This document shows, one piece after another, positions 14,436 through 29,400 of a stretch of 64,000 nt of DNA. Every line of letters starts with the position of its first letter. Positions within the stretch are counted from its first letter, which is position 1. Position numbers and translations under genes: made by a program. Source of the stretch: Unio delphinus (taxonomy: Eukaryota > Mollusca > Bivalvia > Unionida > Unionidae); NCBI GenBank assembly GCA_029339505.1, contig JAQISU010000081.1, positions 15,847,001 through 15,911,000 on the forward strand. Direction: 5' to 3'. The notes under the pieces were generated by a model. That model did no database searches, was not told the origin of the DNA, and saw only the letters and a list, made by a program, of their open reading frames with translations.

Positions 14436-15192
14436 GTCATCTCTGCTTATATGCATGGCCTTGGGACCGATGCTATGATATGCAATTAGGCGGCGTACGC
14501 ACTAAGCCGGCGTTCATGTTATGGCGTGTATCTGGTGCAGCATGCATACTGATTATTTCTCCGAAACAAATCCCACATTAGGCTTATAGTTCATTTAAAT
14601 GTGACGCGATTTGCTCTGGTATCGTATGGAGGTCAGTTTTGTCAGTAGATCGAGGAGCAGACTTGTGGTCAGCGCTCCAGTCTTAATCAATCGAATTTAA
14701 TGACTAGACTGGATTAGCTTCTTAACGAGGGCGATGCAAGTTTGTGTTAAAGCTTTAGAGTGTTAAAGCAGTCAACCACGCTTGGTTAATTATTATGGTT
14801 GTCTACTATTGCACCTCCTCGTGATCAATTGAGAATCAGAGAGCTAATGCCGTCTTGGTAATATTTATGGTTATCTACTACAGCGCCTCCTGGTGACCAA
14901 TAGAGATCTGATAGCTGTGATGTTGATATTAACAGACCTCATTAATCAACCTTTACCGCCAATGCTCGGAATTGGTTTGTTTTCATTTTGAAAGGAACAG
15001 TTTTGAAAAATGCAGTTATCCGAAGCAACTTAACACATAATAATGCATGTTCGGACCAGAAAAATGTATGCAATAATGCGAAATACACGTATAGACAATA
15101 AGTAATTGTCCGAAATTGATATCCATTAAAAACAACAGTAACAAATCAGGACTGGCACAAAGCTATGCAATAAGGCGGAATATGCAGTTATA

Positions 15193-15239
<47 letters not shown>

Positions 15240-15303
15240 TACATACATACATACATACATACATTTTTTTCTTTTCTAAGGATATTCTACATGATTAGCC
15301 ATA

Positions 15304-15350
<47 letters not shown>

Positions 15351-16858
15351 GTTTTATTTTTCTTCTTCTAAAGATATTCTACATGATTAGTCCTGATATT
15401 CTGTATTATCAGTGATGATATACTATATTTTGTTTGCATAACAGATGGCTGAGGTAATATAAGAAGTTTCTTTCTTGTCTACATGTTGTAAAAAAATTTG
15501 TGTTCTAAATTAATTGTTCCTGTTGGTCAACAATGTAAATGGAACAATAAGAGCATTGAATTCTATGCAGCTTTTAAATGGAACAATAATAGCATTGAAT
15601 CCCATTCAGCCTTTAAATGAAACAATAATAGCATTGAATCCCATGCAGCCTTTAAATGGATAATAATAGTATTGAATCCCATTAAGCCTTTAAATGGAAC
15701 AATAATAGTATTGAATCCCATGCAGCCTTTAAATGGAACAATAATAGCATTGAATCCCATGCAGCCTTTAAATGGAACAATAATAGCATTGAATTCTATG
15801 CAGCCTTTAAATGGAACAATAATAGCATTGAATCCCATGCAGCCTTTAAATGGAACAATAATAGCATTGAACCCCATGCAGCCTTTTCCTAAGCATTTAT
15901 TGATGATCAGAGCAAAATAAATCTAGCACAAAGAAAAAATTTGATCTGTCTACAAAGTACAAAGTCAATTAATGACCCTGCTTTCTTTTTACATGAAAAT
16001 GTATTGGGTGATTTTGTTAAGAGATTATGTTTTTTGCATGATTGTCAGCAATGATACTCTTGTTAAATTTTCTTTGATTAGCGCATTGATTACAGTGCTT
16101 AATTGTTTGGGTTTTTTTTGCCTTTTCAGTGGCAATGTTAATTTTATATCGCATTATTAATTACAGCACTCTAGACTCTTTTGCAGGTTATTTCTGAGCT
16201 TGTCTCAGTGGTGAAATCTTAATGTAGCAATGGTAACTTTTGAGTCTATGTCCATCCATCCACTCCATCCATTCATCTTTATTTATATTAGTCCAGTTCA
16301 CACCCTACGGCTTTGGTGGCTTAGTGGTTAAAGCATCCGTCTTGGGTTCAGGCTGTCATGGGTTTGAACCCCATACCAAAGACTTATTAAAAAATGGTAC
16401 CAACAGCTGCCTTGCAAGGCACTCAGTGTACAGACTGCATAGTCAGCCTTGTGTTAAAATAATGTGACTGCTACATGTCTATGGCATGATGCCCCAAGTT
16501 GAGTGCTAGACATCAATATAAACTACCACACTTCAGACATCTTAGCAATATGACTGAAAAATTGTTAAGGCTGTGTTAAAATTCCAAATCACACACACAT
16601 TCCCAGTCTACACTCTTGATTTTGCCGCTGTTAAAAGCTTTTTAGATAAAAAAGCTGAATCTTGAAGATGTTTGTTTTGTAGGTAAATAAAAGAAAGTTT
16701 TGTTGGCAAAACTTGGAAGTCTTGTGTTTTTATTAGAACCATCAGATGCAGTGAAACTATCCAAAAATATAATTTTAAGCATCATAGCAATTTTAGTCAG
16801 TTAAGAGAGGTTTGATTTATGCTAGAATTGTTCATTTGTGATTTATTCCAGTCAAGCT

Positions 16859-16944
<86 letters not shown>

Positions 16945-19900
16945 TGTTATTTATTATCCAGTCACAGCAAGATAGTTTGTACAAGGCTTGTTCAGAATGA
17001 TTTATAATACACTTGTTTAACTGGGATACACTTATTCAGATTTGATTGATATTACCCATATTCAGTTGGTTTTAATACTACACTTGTTCAGTTGGTATTG
17101 ATACTACACATGTTCAGTTGGTATTGACAACACTTGTTCAGTTAGTATTTATACTACACTTATTCAGTTGGTATTGATACTACACATGTTCAGTCGGTAT
17201 TGATACTACACTTGTTTAGTTGGTATTGATACTACACTTGTTCAGTTATTATTTATACTACAATTATTCAGTTGGTATTGATACTACACATGTTCAGTTG
17301 GTATTGACAACACTTGTTCAGTTAGTATTTATACTACACTTATTCAGTTGGTATTGATACTACACATGCTCAGTCGGTATTGATACTACACTTGTTCAGT
17401 TGGTATTGATACTACACTTGTTCAGTTATTATTTATACTACAATTATTCAGTTGGTATTGATACTACACATGTTCAGTTGGTATTGACAACACTTGTTCA
17501 GTTAGTATTTATACTACACTTATTCAGTTGGTATTGATACTACACATGTTCAGTCGGTATTGATACTACACTTGTTCAGTTGGTATTGATACTACACTTG
17601 TTCAGTTATTATTTATACTACAATTATTCAGTTGGTATTGATACTACACATGTTCAGTTGGTATTGACAACACTTGTTCAGTTAGTATTTATACTACACT
17701 TATTCAGTTGGTATTGATACTACACATGTTCAGTCGGTATTGATACTACACTTGTTCAGTTGGTATTGATACTACACTTGTTCAGTTATTATTTATACTA
17801 CAATTATTCAGTTGGTATTGATACTACACATGTTCAGTTGGTATTGACAACACTTGTTCAGTTAGTATTTATACTACACTTATTCAGTTGGTATTGATAC
17901 TACACATGTTCAGTCGGTATTGATACTACACTTGTTCAGTTGGTATTGATACTACACTTGTTCAGTTATTATTTATACTACAATTATTCAGTTGGTATTG
18001 ATACTACACATGTTCAGTTGGTATTGACAACACTTGTTCAGTTAGTATTTATACTACACTTATTCAGTTGGTATTGATACTACACATGTTCAGTCGGTAT
18101 TGATACTACACATGTTCAGTTGGTATTGATACTACACTTGTTCAGTTGGTATTGATACTACACTTGTTCAGTTAGTATTGATACTACACTTGTTCAGTTG
18201 GTATTGACTACACTTGTTCAGTTAGTATTTATACTACACTTGCTCAGTTGGTATTGATACTACACTTGTTCAGTAGGTATTGATGCTACACTTATTCATT
18301 TGGTATTGACTACACTTGTTCAGTTGGTATTGATACTACACTTGTTCAGTTGGTATTGACTACACTTACTCATTTGGTATTGACTACACTTGCTCAGTTG
18401 GTATTGACTACACTTCTTCAGTTGGGATTGATACTACACTTGTTCACTTGGTATTGATACTACACTTGTTCAGTTGGTATTAAATACACTTGTTCAGTTA
18501 GTGTTGATTGTTTGTTTGTTTGTTTTTTATGGTTTAACGCCATTTTTCAGCACAATATAGGCTATACATGGCGGCCAGTATTAATGGTGGAGGAAGAAAC
18601 CGGACAAACCTCGGAAAGAACCACCGACCCACGAGAAGCTACTGGCAAGCTTTCTCACATAACTACATTTGCCGAATCTTAGACTCGAACACATGCAGAC
18701 AGAGGTGAGATGGCAGTGATCCGTAACGAACAGCGCTTTCGACCACTCGGCCACTCGGGACCCCCAGTTAGTATTGATACTACACTTGTTCAGTTGGTAT
18801 TGACTACAATTGTTCAATTGGTATTGACTACACTTGTTCAGTTGGTATTGATACTACACTTGTTCAGTTGGTATTGATACTACACTTGTTCAGTTGGTAT
18901 TGATAATACACTTGTTCAGTTGGTATTGATAATACACATGTTCAGTTGGTATTGACTACACTTGTTCAGTTAGTATTTATACTACACTTATTCAGTTGGT
19001 ATTGATACTACACATGTTCAGTCGGTATTGATACTACACTTGTTCAGTTGGTATAGATACTACACTTGTTCAGTTGGTATTGACTACACTTGTTCAGTTA
19101 GTATTTATACTACACTTATTCAGTTAGTATTGATACTACACTTGTTCAGTTGGTATTGATACTACACATGTTCAGTTGGTATTGATACTATACTTGTTCA
19201 GTTGGTATTGATACTACACTTGTTCAGTTGGTATTGATACTACACTTGTTCAGTTGGTATAGATACTACACTTGTTCAGTTGGTATTGACTACACTTGTT
19301 CAGTTAGTATTTATACTACACTTATTCAGTTGGTATTGACTACACTTGTTCAGTTGGTATTGATACTAAACTTGTTCAGTTGATATTGATTCTACACTTG
19401 TTTAGTTGGTATTGATACTACACATGTTTAATTGGTATTGACTACATTTTTTCAGTTAGTATTTATACTACACTTATTCAGTTGGTATTGATACTATACT
19501 TGTTCAGTTAGTATTTATACTATACTTGTTCAGTTGGTATTGATACTACTCTTGTTCAGTTGGTATTGATACTACACTTGTTCATTTGGTATTGACTACA
19601 CTTCTTCAGTTGGTATTGACTACACTTCTTCAGTTGGGATTGATGCTACACTCATTCAGTTGGTATTGATACTACACTTGTGCAGTTGGTATTGACTACA
19701 CTTGTTCAGTTGGTATTGACTACACTTGTTCAGTTGGTATTGACTACACTTGTTCAGTTGGTATTGACTACATTTCTTCAGTTGGGATTGATGCTACACT
19801 TGTTCACTTGGTATTGATACTACACTTGTTCAGTTGGTATTGACTACACTTGTTCAGTTAGTATTTATACTACACTTATTCAGATGGTATTGACTACACT

Positions 19901-22359
19901 TCTTCAGTTGGTATTGACTACACTTGTTCAGTTGGTATTGACTATACTTCTTCAGTTGGGATTTATGCATATGACCAGCCACATTAGGTTGTTTTATACT
20001 ATACTTTTTGGTAAAAAAAAATGTGGGTGATAGTGGACATTTGTATACACAGGTTTAACTTTAAATGGCCTAGGTTTCTCAGATAATATATTTTTGTTCA
20101 GTATTTCTAGCATTAAAAGTTATGTTGGACAACCAGTTTTTGCAATTTACTCATGAACATTTTGCTCCTAATAATGATCCAATTGTTGTTTCCACAAAAT
20201 GATGACCACAGACCCCATCTCCATGCAGAGCATAAAATCCCTGAATGAGAATCACTGCATAATGACTAATTCCTTTAAAGTGACCTCATATAATACAAGT
20301 CACTATTATGTAACCCCTAATGTGAGGGACCACTGTAATTATGTATAATATAACTCGGTATGAGGTTATCTCCGTTATAATTTAATTTAGATTACTTTAT
20401 GGCACCCCTGAACAGTATTATAGTGGGGGACTACTGTATTATGAGTAATATAACTTGGTATAAGGTTATCTGACTTATAATTTAATTTATTGATTTGCAC
20501 AGATTTTGTGGTTGCTACAAATGATACATTTCAAGACCAAACAAACAATAATTTAAATAGACAATAAGAATCCTGTCATTCAGAAGGAGGACTGCTAGGT
20601 TTTAGTACTGATAATTCTTTTGCAAATTAGTCTACACTAATATTGAATGCTTTGTAACTAATGAATTCACTGGAATTATGGAATTACCATCAGTATTTGC
20701 TTATAAGACAAGTACAAACTGCAAACTGCACACACATTGATCTGCATGCCTGTAATTCACTCCTAGATATGAGTCTGCATAGTTTGATCAGCATAGACCC
20801 CATCCTGCAGGTGCACTATGCTTATGCTATGACAGATCAGGATCATTGTTGTTTGCAGATTGACCTGACTTATAAGTGAGTACCAATGGTATTTGATGTA
20901 ACTATAGATGTATGTATTAGTGTTTAATTGACACTAAAATAATGGCTATTTGGTACCAATAAAATGTTTTTAAAATACATTGTCCATTTACATTCTTTTT
21001 GTATGTTTACATTTTTTAAAGGTTCCTGGTGTGTTTTCTCTAATTAAATTCTTATCTTCTTTTCCTTTTCATGTTGAAATATCCAGAAGGTAGTGTTATA
21101 TTTTTTCAGATATATTTGGTAGTGTTTTGTTTCTTAGTCACATATGTTGCAGGGGTGTTGGAGAATATGCATAGGTGGCGGTGATTGATCTTTACTTTTA
21201 GTAATAGTGTTGTATTTTTCAAAATTAAAACAAAGCAGAATAAGCAATCCCTTTTAAACTCAAACCCATTATAATAAAAATCTTTGATCTACCCATGTTG
21301 TGATTATGGGTGACAGTGACCTTCACAGCGTGCAGTGATTGAATCTAAATTTTCTCAGTATAGTGACCTGTTCAGTCTTCATTGCACATAATATGAAGTG
21401 CAGATAAATGCATATGAAACGGTCACACTTGTAACATGATACACATATATAGTTAACCACCATACACTAACAGTAGTTGCAGTGTGTTAACTACATAATG
21501 CACTAATATTACTTGCTATATGGTAACTGATATACACTAAAGCTATCTGACATATGGTATCTACATTTTACTCTGAAATTAATTGCCATTTGTTATTACT
21601 ACAATTAATACTATACACTGAAATTATCTGCTATATGTTAACTACACTAAACACTGAAATTATCTGCCAAATGGTGATGACACTCCACACACTAAATTAT
21701 CTGACATATAGTAACTACACTTTACAAAAACTACCTGTAATATTGTACACTGAAATTACCTGCCATTTGGTGACTACACTACACACAATGAATTATCTGA
21801 CATGATAATTACACACTATACAAAAACTACTTATAATATGGTAAATTCACTGTACACTGAAATTACCTGCTATATGTTAGCTACACTAAACACTTAAATT
21901 ACCTGCCATATGGTGACTTCATTATACACTGACATTACCTGCCATATAATAAAACTGCACTATACTATAAGACTGTTACTTTAAAATGTACTTAATTGTC
22001 AGTTTATTATGATTGTCTATAGACACACATGGTTATTATCATACTTCTGATTCAATGGTCATAAACAGTTTTGATGCATCACTGATTAAAGTTATCTCCT
22101 CGCCATTGAAGATGTGAGGGGATAGCATTTTGCCAATTTATTTGCGTGTCCATTTTTCTGTTAATTTGTTCATTGTGCCTTAATTTTTCTTGTACTTTTT
22201 TCACATACACTGAAAATTTACAAGCGAATGCATCTCACGAAGAGTAACTCAGCTATAGCAAAACTTGGTCACTGTGACATACTTTCATGCTTCAGTGACT
22301 TTTGTATTTCAACTTATGCTCATTACACCCACAATATGGTGGACCCAATATCATCTTGA

Positions 22360-22455
<96 letters not shown>

Positions 22456-23415
22456 ATCCATCTCTGGGAATTTAGCTTGACAATATCAGAGCTTTTTAAT
22501 GTTGAATTGACTTTTAAATTTTCAACTTATCATTTCAGTACAATTTCTGTTATTTTGGGGCCATGCACACTTGAAATTTGGTATATGGATATTACTGACA
22601 AGTAGAATACCTTGGCCTTACCAAAACCAAGTTTATGTGACCCAATTATTAGGTTGTGGTGACCTCTGTATTTTCAGCTGTTTATTACATAACAATTTGC
22701 AAATGGTCTGTCATGATAGACTACTTGGTGTTTTGGTAGATAATAACCTATCATGGACTGAACATACCAAACATATCAGCAAAAAGTTAATTCAGGTTTG
22801 TGGTTTCTCAGTAGGATAAGATATTTTCTTTTTGAAATTACATACAACCCTATTTAGACTACTGTAATAGGGGTACTTCAAATGGTAAAAACATAGCAAA
22901 GCTAGCAAATATTCAAAAAGAGCATTTAGGCTTATATCAGTCCAGAAAGAAAGGAAGGAAAATTTAGCTGTTAAGTTAAAAATATTACATATTAAAAACT
23001 GAATCCATTTGAGAAAAGCCAAATTAATGTATAGAATATCCAATAATACTGTTCCTGAACATTTACAATCACTATTCTAGTATAGGCTACCTGTTAATAC
23101 TCCCCATCTGTGATCAACATCTATCAAAGAGTATAAAATTCCAAAACCAAATAAGTGCTTATTCCAAAAAAGTTTCCATTAATTTGGAACTTTGTTCTGG
23201 AACAGTATTCCAGTTAGATAAAAATGCCCACTGTTTTCTTCTTCCAAACCCAATATATCCAGTGACTTCAGAGATGTAGTTAAAATAAATAAATGTCCTT
23301 TGTATGAGGGCCTCAAGGTAGATGTAGTTAAAATAAAATAAATGTCCTTTGTATGAGGGCCTCAAGGTAGATTAGTTCTTCAGCTACTTGAATGTAATAC
23401 CCTCATTATATAAAG

Positions 23416-23473
<58 letters not shown>

Positions 23474-26400
23474 ATATCTTTCTTAGAACCTATTTCATAT
23501 ACACAGATCTTTTATGGCCAGATTTTCATGCTTGAGTGACTTCTATTTTTATCTACTCAATACATTACACCCTAAATATCTTGAATCCTATTTCACCTGC
23601 TCTTATTTAAACTGGTACATGTATATGGATGCAGCTGAAGGAAAGTAACTCATCCATGACAAATATATGTCACTTTGATACAGTTGTAACACTGAGTAAC
23701 TGGAATATTTTCCATGATAACAGTCCATGTATTGTCAACTACAGATACTGTTCTCCTATTGCTGAGGAGAATTGTGCTATAATGAGTAAACACATTGTTT
23801 TAAGGTTACCGTATTGTCATGATTTTGCTGTCTTAACATTATTGTTTAAGTATTGTCATGATTTTGCTGTATGTTAACATTAGTAATGTTACAGTTTTGT
23901 CATGATTTTGGTGTACGTCGTCATTAGTGTTACAGTACATGTATTATCATGATTTCGCTGTATCCTAACATTATATTTACAGTATTGTCTTGAATTTGCT
24001 GTATCTTAACATTAATGTTAAAGCATTGTCATGATTTTGCTGTTTCTAAACATTAGTTTTACATTATAGTCATGATATTACTGTATCTTAACATTAATTT
24101 TACAGTATTATCATGATTTTGCTATATATTGTCATGATTTTGCTGTATCTTAACATTACGTTACAACATTGTCATGATTTTGCTGTATCTTAACATTAGT
24201 TTTAGAGTATAGTCAGGATTGTGCTGTATCTTGACATTAGTTTTACAGAATAGTCAGGATTTTGATGTATCTTAACATTAATTTTACAGTATTGTCATGA
24301 TTCTGCTGTATCGTAACATCAGTGTTAACAGTATTGTCATGATTTTGCTATATCTTAATTTTAATGTTACAGTATTGTCATGATTCTGCTGTATCTTAAC
24401 ATTAGTGTTACAGTATTGTCATGATATTGCTGTATCTTAACATTAATATTACAGTTTTGTCGTGATTTTGCTGTATCTTAACATTACAGTCTTGTCATGA
24501 TTTTGCTGAATCTTATCATTAATTTTACAGAATTGTCATGATTCTACTGCACCTTAACAATAATATTACAGCATTGTCATAATTTTGCTATATCTTAACA
24601 CTAATGTTACAGTATTGTCATCATTTTGCTGTGTCTTAACATTTGTGTTACAGTATTGTCATGATTTTACTGTATCTTAACATTGGTGTTACAGTATTGT
24701 CACGATTTTGCTGTGTCTTAATTTTACAGTGTTATAACATTATTGATCATTTATTTGTTTTTCATCTATGATGGTTTTGTCTTTTTTTGTGATAGAAAGG
24801 GAAAAGCAGATTGCTGTTACCTGTAAGTTTATAGTAAGATTTTTTTTTATTGAATACCATGCATCTAATGAAGAGCCTAACCTTTAATTGCACCATGCCG
24901 ATATAAAAGGTGTCCAATCAATTAAATACATAAACACAATTAATTTTTTTTATGTCCAGTTATGTTATCTCCAGTTAAGCATGATTTATTTAGCCTGAAG
25001 TAGTTGTTTTATCAGATAAGTCTGCATTTAAATATACATGTATACACTTTTGGGTTATAATGCCACATATTATTGCTTCTAACAGAAACATTTCAGCTGC
25101 ATATTTTTCGCTATTTACCAGAATATTTTTCACATATATTTTACCTTAGTTTTCATTTGCAGAACTTGGAAATTTGAATAATTGATATTAGAACAACAAT
25201 TAGAACAATGAAACTCAAGTATGTAATGAGCAAACTTTTTCTATATTTGAAGTAAGAATTTATTTCAACTGTGCAGATCAAGATTTTGAATTTAGGGTAA
25301 TTTCACAATTAGATGTTTAACTTGGAATTGTAGGGTTCTGTATGAGCACTGTACTATTAATCACATTCAGTGGTGAAAGGAGTTCCCACTCACTGATGGA
25401 TATTACCACTACCACTGTCCATCATTCTATCCATGTACACACTTTTAGTGCTTTATGTTTTCAATACTATTCTAAGTATCACGGAACTTGCCTTAAGATT
25501 GTGTTTTTCTATTATAAATATTAAGAATCTTGTCTAATATTACAGCATTTCTCTTGATACTGTCAGGAAGATAGAATAAAATAAATTGAGGGAAGATGAG
25601 GTCATCATTTAGTATAACTTTAACATTATATGCTATAAGCTGTTTTCAGCAAATGGTAGAAAGTACTATGCAGTGCCTGTGATAAATCTGATGTGAAATG
25701 AATACTTGTTTAAATTTCTGTTTATTATGTAATGTATAGGCTCTGGCATCAATCAGTGTGTGATATGTTGTGTTTTTTACCAGCTGATGTAAGGACAAGT
25801 CAGCTTATGGTATGACCATGCATTCATCATGAATAATGCATTGTGCATCAGTCCAATTTTAATCAAACGTAGAATATGCCGGTATCACTGAAATCTTGGA
25901 CCAGTTTTATGATGACTGGGATCAATGCATATTAATATGATGATCCTGCAGCCGATGGGTTAGCATTATGGAGCCCATATTTCTGATTTATATTTTATCA
26001 AACTTAGCATACATATTTGTATCATTAAGCTTTCAGACTAGTTTAATAACAAGTTAGATCCACACATATGAATGCAAGGAACTCAAATCTGATTGTCTGA
26101 ACTTCTTACCACTTTTTTTCTGGTCTATTTAGATCACATATGGAATATGTGGTTTTCTGATCAAGATCTTTTATAATGAGTGAGATTGATGCATATTAAT
26201 GAGGTAATATTGCATCTGATCGGCTGAGCTTCTTGCCACTCTGGAACCATATTTTGGGTCCAATTTTGATCAAACTTTCAAGATGTATTATTTTCATATA
26301 AATTACATATTAATGATGTAATCTGATTGGCTGAGCATATTATGACTCAAAGCCATATTTGACATCTTAATTTTACCAAACTCATCAAGATCTTGAACAG

Positions 26401-29400
26401 TTTTGATAATGGGTCAGACCATGTATAATATTAGATTGATGTCACAATTTATCTGTTTGGATAAGGTCTGTGCATAATAATGAGGTAATCTTGTTGATGA
26501 TTGGTTGAGCTTCTTACCACCTGAGAGACTGAACTTATGTCCATAGTATAATAAATCAAACTTGTTAAATAGGCTATATCAACCTTTTTTATTATTATGA
26601 TCAAGACCTACATATATGCATATATTTATAAGGTTGTCTTACATATGATATGCAGATATTTTTTACTGCTCCAGAGACTGTATTTTTCATAGGATTTTGA
26701 TCAAACTTGGTAAAGAGGTCTGTCACATTTTGGTTGAGCATGATTAGGAGTAAAATTCATGCATATCTTTTGATGTAACTTTGCATCTAATTGGCTATGT
26801 CAACAATATTGCAACTATATTTCTGATGATATCTTTATCACACTTATTTAATAGTCATATATGAACTGATATGCAAATTTGCATCAGATTACTTTTTTTA
26901 ATCTATCCATTATTCGATAAATGTAAATAAAGCCTGCAACAGTATTAGAAATTCATTGATAGGATAAATACTCTAGGTAAATCACCATTCATATAGCCTC
27001 AATGTCCCCCTTTTTGGGTAGGGGAGGGATGCACTGAGGAGTATTCATCTGAAAAGATTACTCAAAATGTTTACACAGGATTTGCTTTAGTTTATCAAAT
27101 TTGACCAGTTGAACAGCATCTATCAGCATTTACTGTATGATAATAGTTTGTGGAGGTCTTTCAACATATTGTTTATAATGTGGAATATCAAAATCACCTT
27201 TCAAACAGTGCCTGCTTTTTTATGGGATATGTAGGTTTTAATTATTTAAGGAAAAACAAAAAAAACAGAAAACCCAGTGTTCTCCATGATATATCAATGT
27301 TAGGGACTTAAATAGACCACCGTAAAAGCAGAGAGGCTTTGTATTTCCACCAGACTCACTATTCATAAACAAATCTATATGAAGCCACTAAGAAGGACGT
27401 CACAAACATAGTCCATTTAGCCAAATTATCCCACTACAGTACTAAGATCATGGAGAGTTCCAACTGCAAAGAACTTTTCGCAATAACTAACAAATTAATG
27501 TCAAGGAACAAACACTTCCAACTACCTTCTCTCCAGTAGACCTTCTGGACCTATTTGCAAATTTCTTCCGTGACAAAGTACAAACCATTAGAGATAAGCT
27601 TGACAGCACAATTTTAATTGACTCGTCACCATACATTTATGATACAGAATTTTAGCAACAACCATTATAAGCATTTGAACCTGTCTCTATTGATTTAGTA
27701 TGGACCATCGTGATGAAGAGTGCACCAAAGTCTTGTGAACTTGATCCAATTCCGACATCACTGCTGCCTGAGTGCTTTGACCCAATATTGTCATCACTAA
27801 CTGTAGTCATTAATATCTCTTTCATCAGGGAATTCCCATCATTTTTCAAAACTGCAATCATAAAGCCTCTGCTGAAGAAACCAACACTTGACCATAACTA
27901 TTTAAAGAACTACCGCCTGGTTTCAAATCTCCCGTTCATATAAACAATCTTAGAAAAAGTTGTTCTAACCCAATGTACAGTCTGCATATCATGCCACAGT
28001 AGTGAAACAGTTACTACTCTTTTGAAAGTAGTTAATGACATTCTCTCTGCTTTGGATAGCGGAAAGATTATAGTCCTCACCTTCCTTGATTTGTCTGCAG
28101 CATTTTACACAATAGACCATGATATATTACTTCACTGTCTCCAGCATGTATTTGGCATTTACAATACAGCCTTGCTGTGGTTAAAGTCCTACTTAGTCAA
28201 CAGGACACAAATTGTATATCCAAATGGAATACACCCCTGCCCAGTTAGTCTATGTTGTGGTGTTCCATAGGGGTCTGTTCTTGGACCTGATTTCTTCATT
28301 ATATACTCTCAGCCGCTCACAACTGTCAAAGATCATCATCCAGTATCTCACCAATTGTACGCTGATGACACCCAAATATACAAATCTTGCCACCCAAGTG
28401 AAGTTGATGCTACCATCCAAGGAGGAGAGAGGTGCATTTCTGATGTGAAATCATGAATGACGTATAACAAGCTGCAGATGAATGATGATAAAATTGAAGC
28501 CATTCTGATCACAACACAAAGACTTTCTTATTCACATCCTTTACCCCAAACAATAAATATCAGCTACACCAACATTAAATTCACACAGTCAGTTCAAAAC
28601 CTAGGTGTTACTCTAGACAGTACTCTCACATTGCACCATCATGTCATGAAAATATGTAAGGCTGCATATCTTTGAGCTGAGACTTACCAACACCATTCGC
28701 AAATATGTTTCAGTTGATGCCACTAAAACACGTGTGTTTATTAGTACTTTCAAGACTGGATCATTGTAACTCAATTTTGTCTGGTTCATCTCAATATCTA
28801 CTCCAGAAACTTCAAAAAGTTCAAAACACAGCTGCTCAGATCATTTTTAGAGTACCACAATCAAAGCACACCTCTCTGCTGTTCTGTACCATTCACTGGC
28901 TATCCGTTCCATCCAGAATCAAACACAAAATTTTTTCTCTGTGCTACATTTTACTGATGGACTCCTATCCAACATAACTATCTGACCTCACCCATGTGTA
29001 AACACTAGCAAGATACTTATGCTCCTCTTCTGACAAAGTCATTTGGGCAATGTTCTTTTGCATACCATGGCCCAGCAACATGGAATGAATTGCCCATTGA
29101 AATTAGACACAAAGAAACAGTGATCCTTTTCAAGAGTACTCTTAAAACTCACCTTTTTTCACTGCAAGAACAAATTTAAAGACCAAAAAATGTTTCCTTC
29201 CTTAAATATTTTTAGCATTTTTTATGTTTTCTAATTTGATGATGTTTGTTTATGTTTTTTGTAGTCATATCATTATAGATGTTGTAAATTTGTCCTAAAG
29301 ATTACATGCTATACAAAGTCCTCATTATTATTAAGTCTTTAGTGTTAAGTAAGTATATACAAGTACATTTTTGTCGTCCTGTATGTTAAGTGTGTTAAAC

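Noticed and set aside
15563..15920. 104- and 82-codon ORFs on opposite strands
   Set aside because: Both are readings of the 39-bp array.
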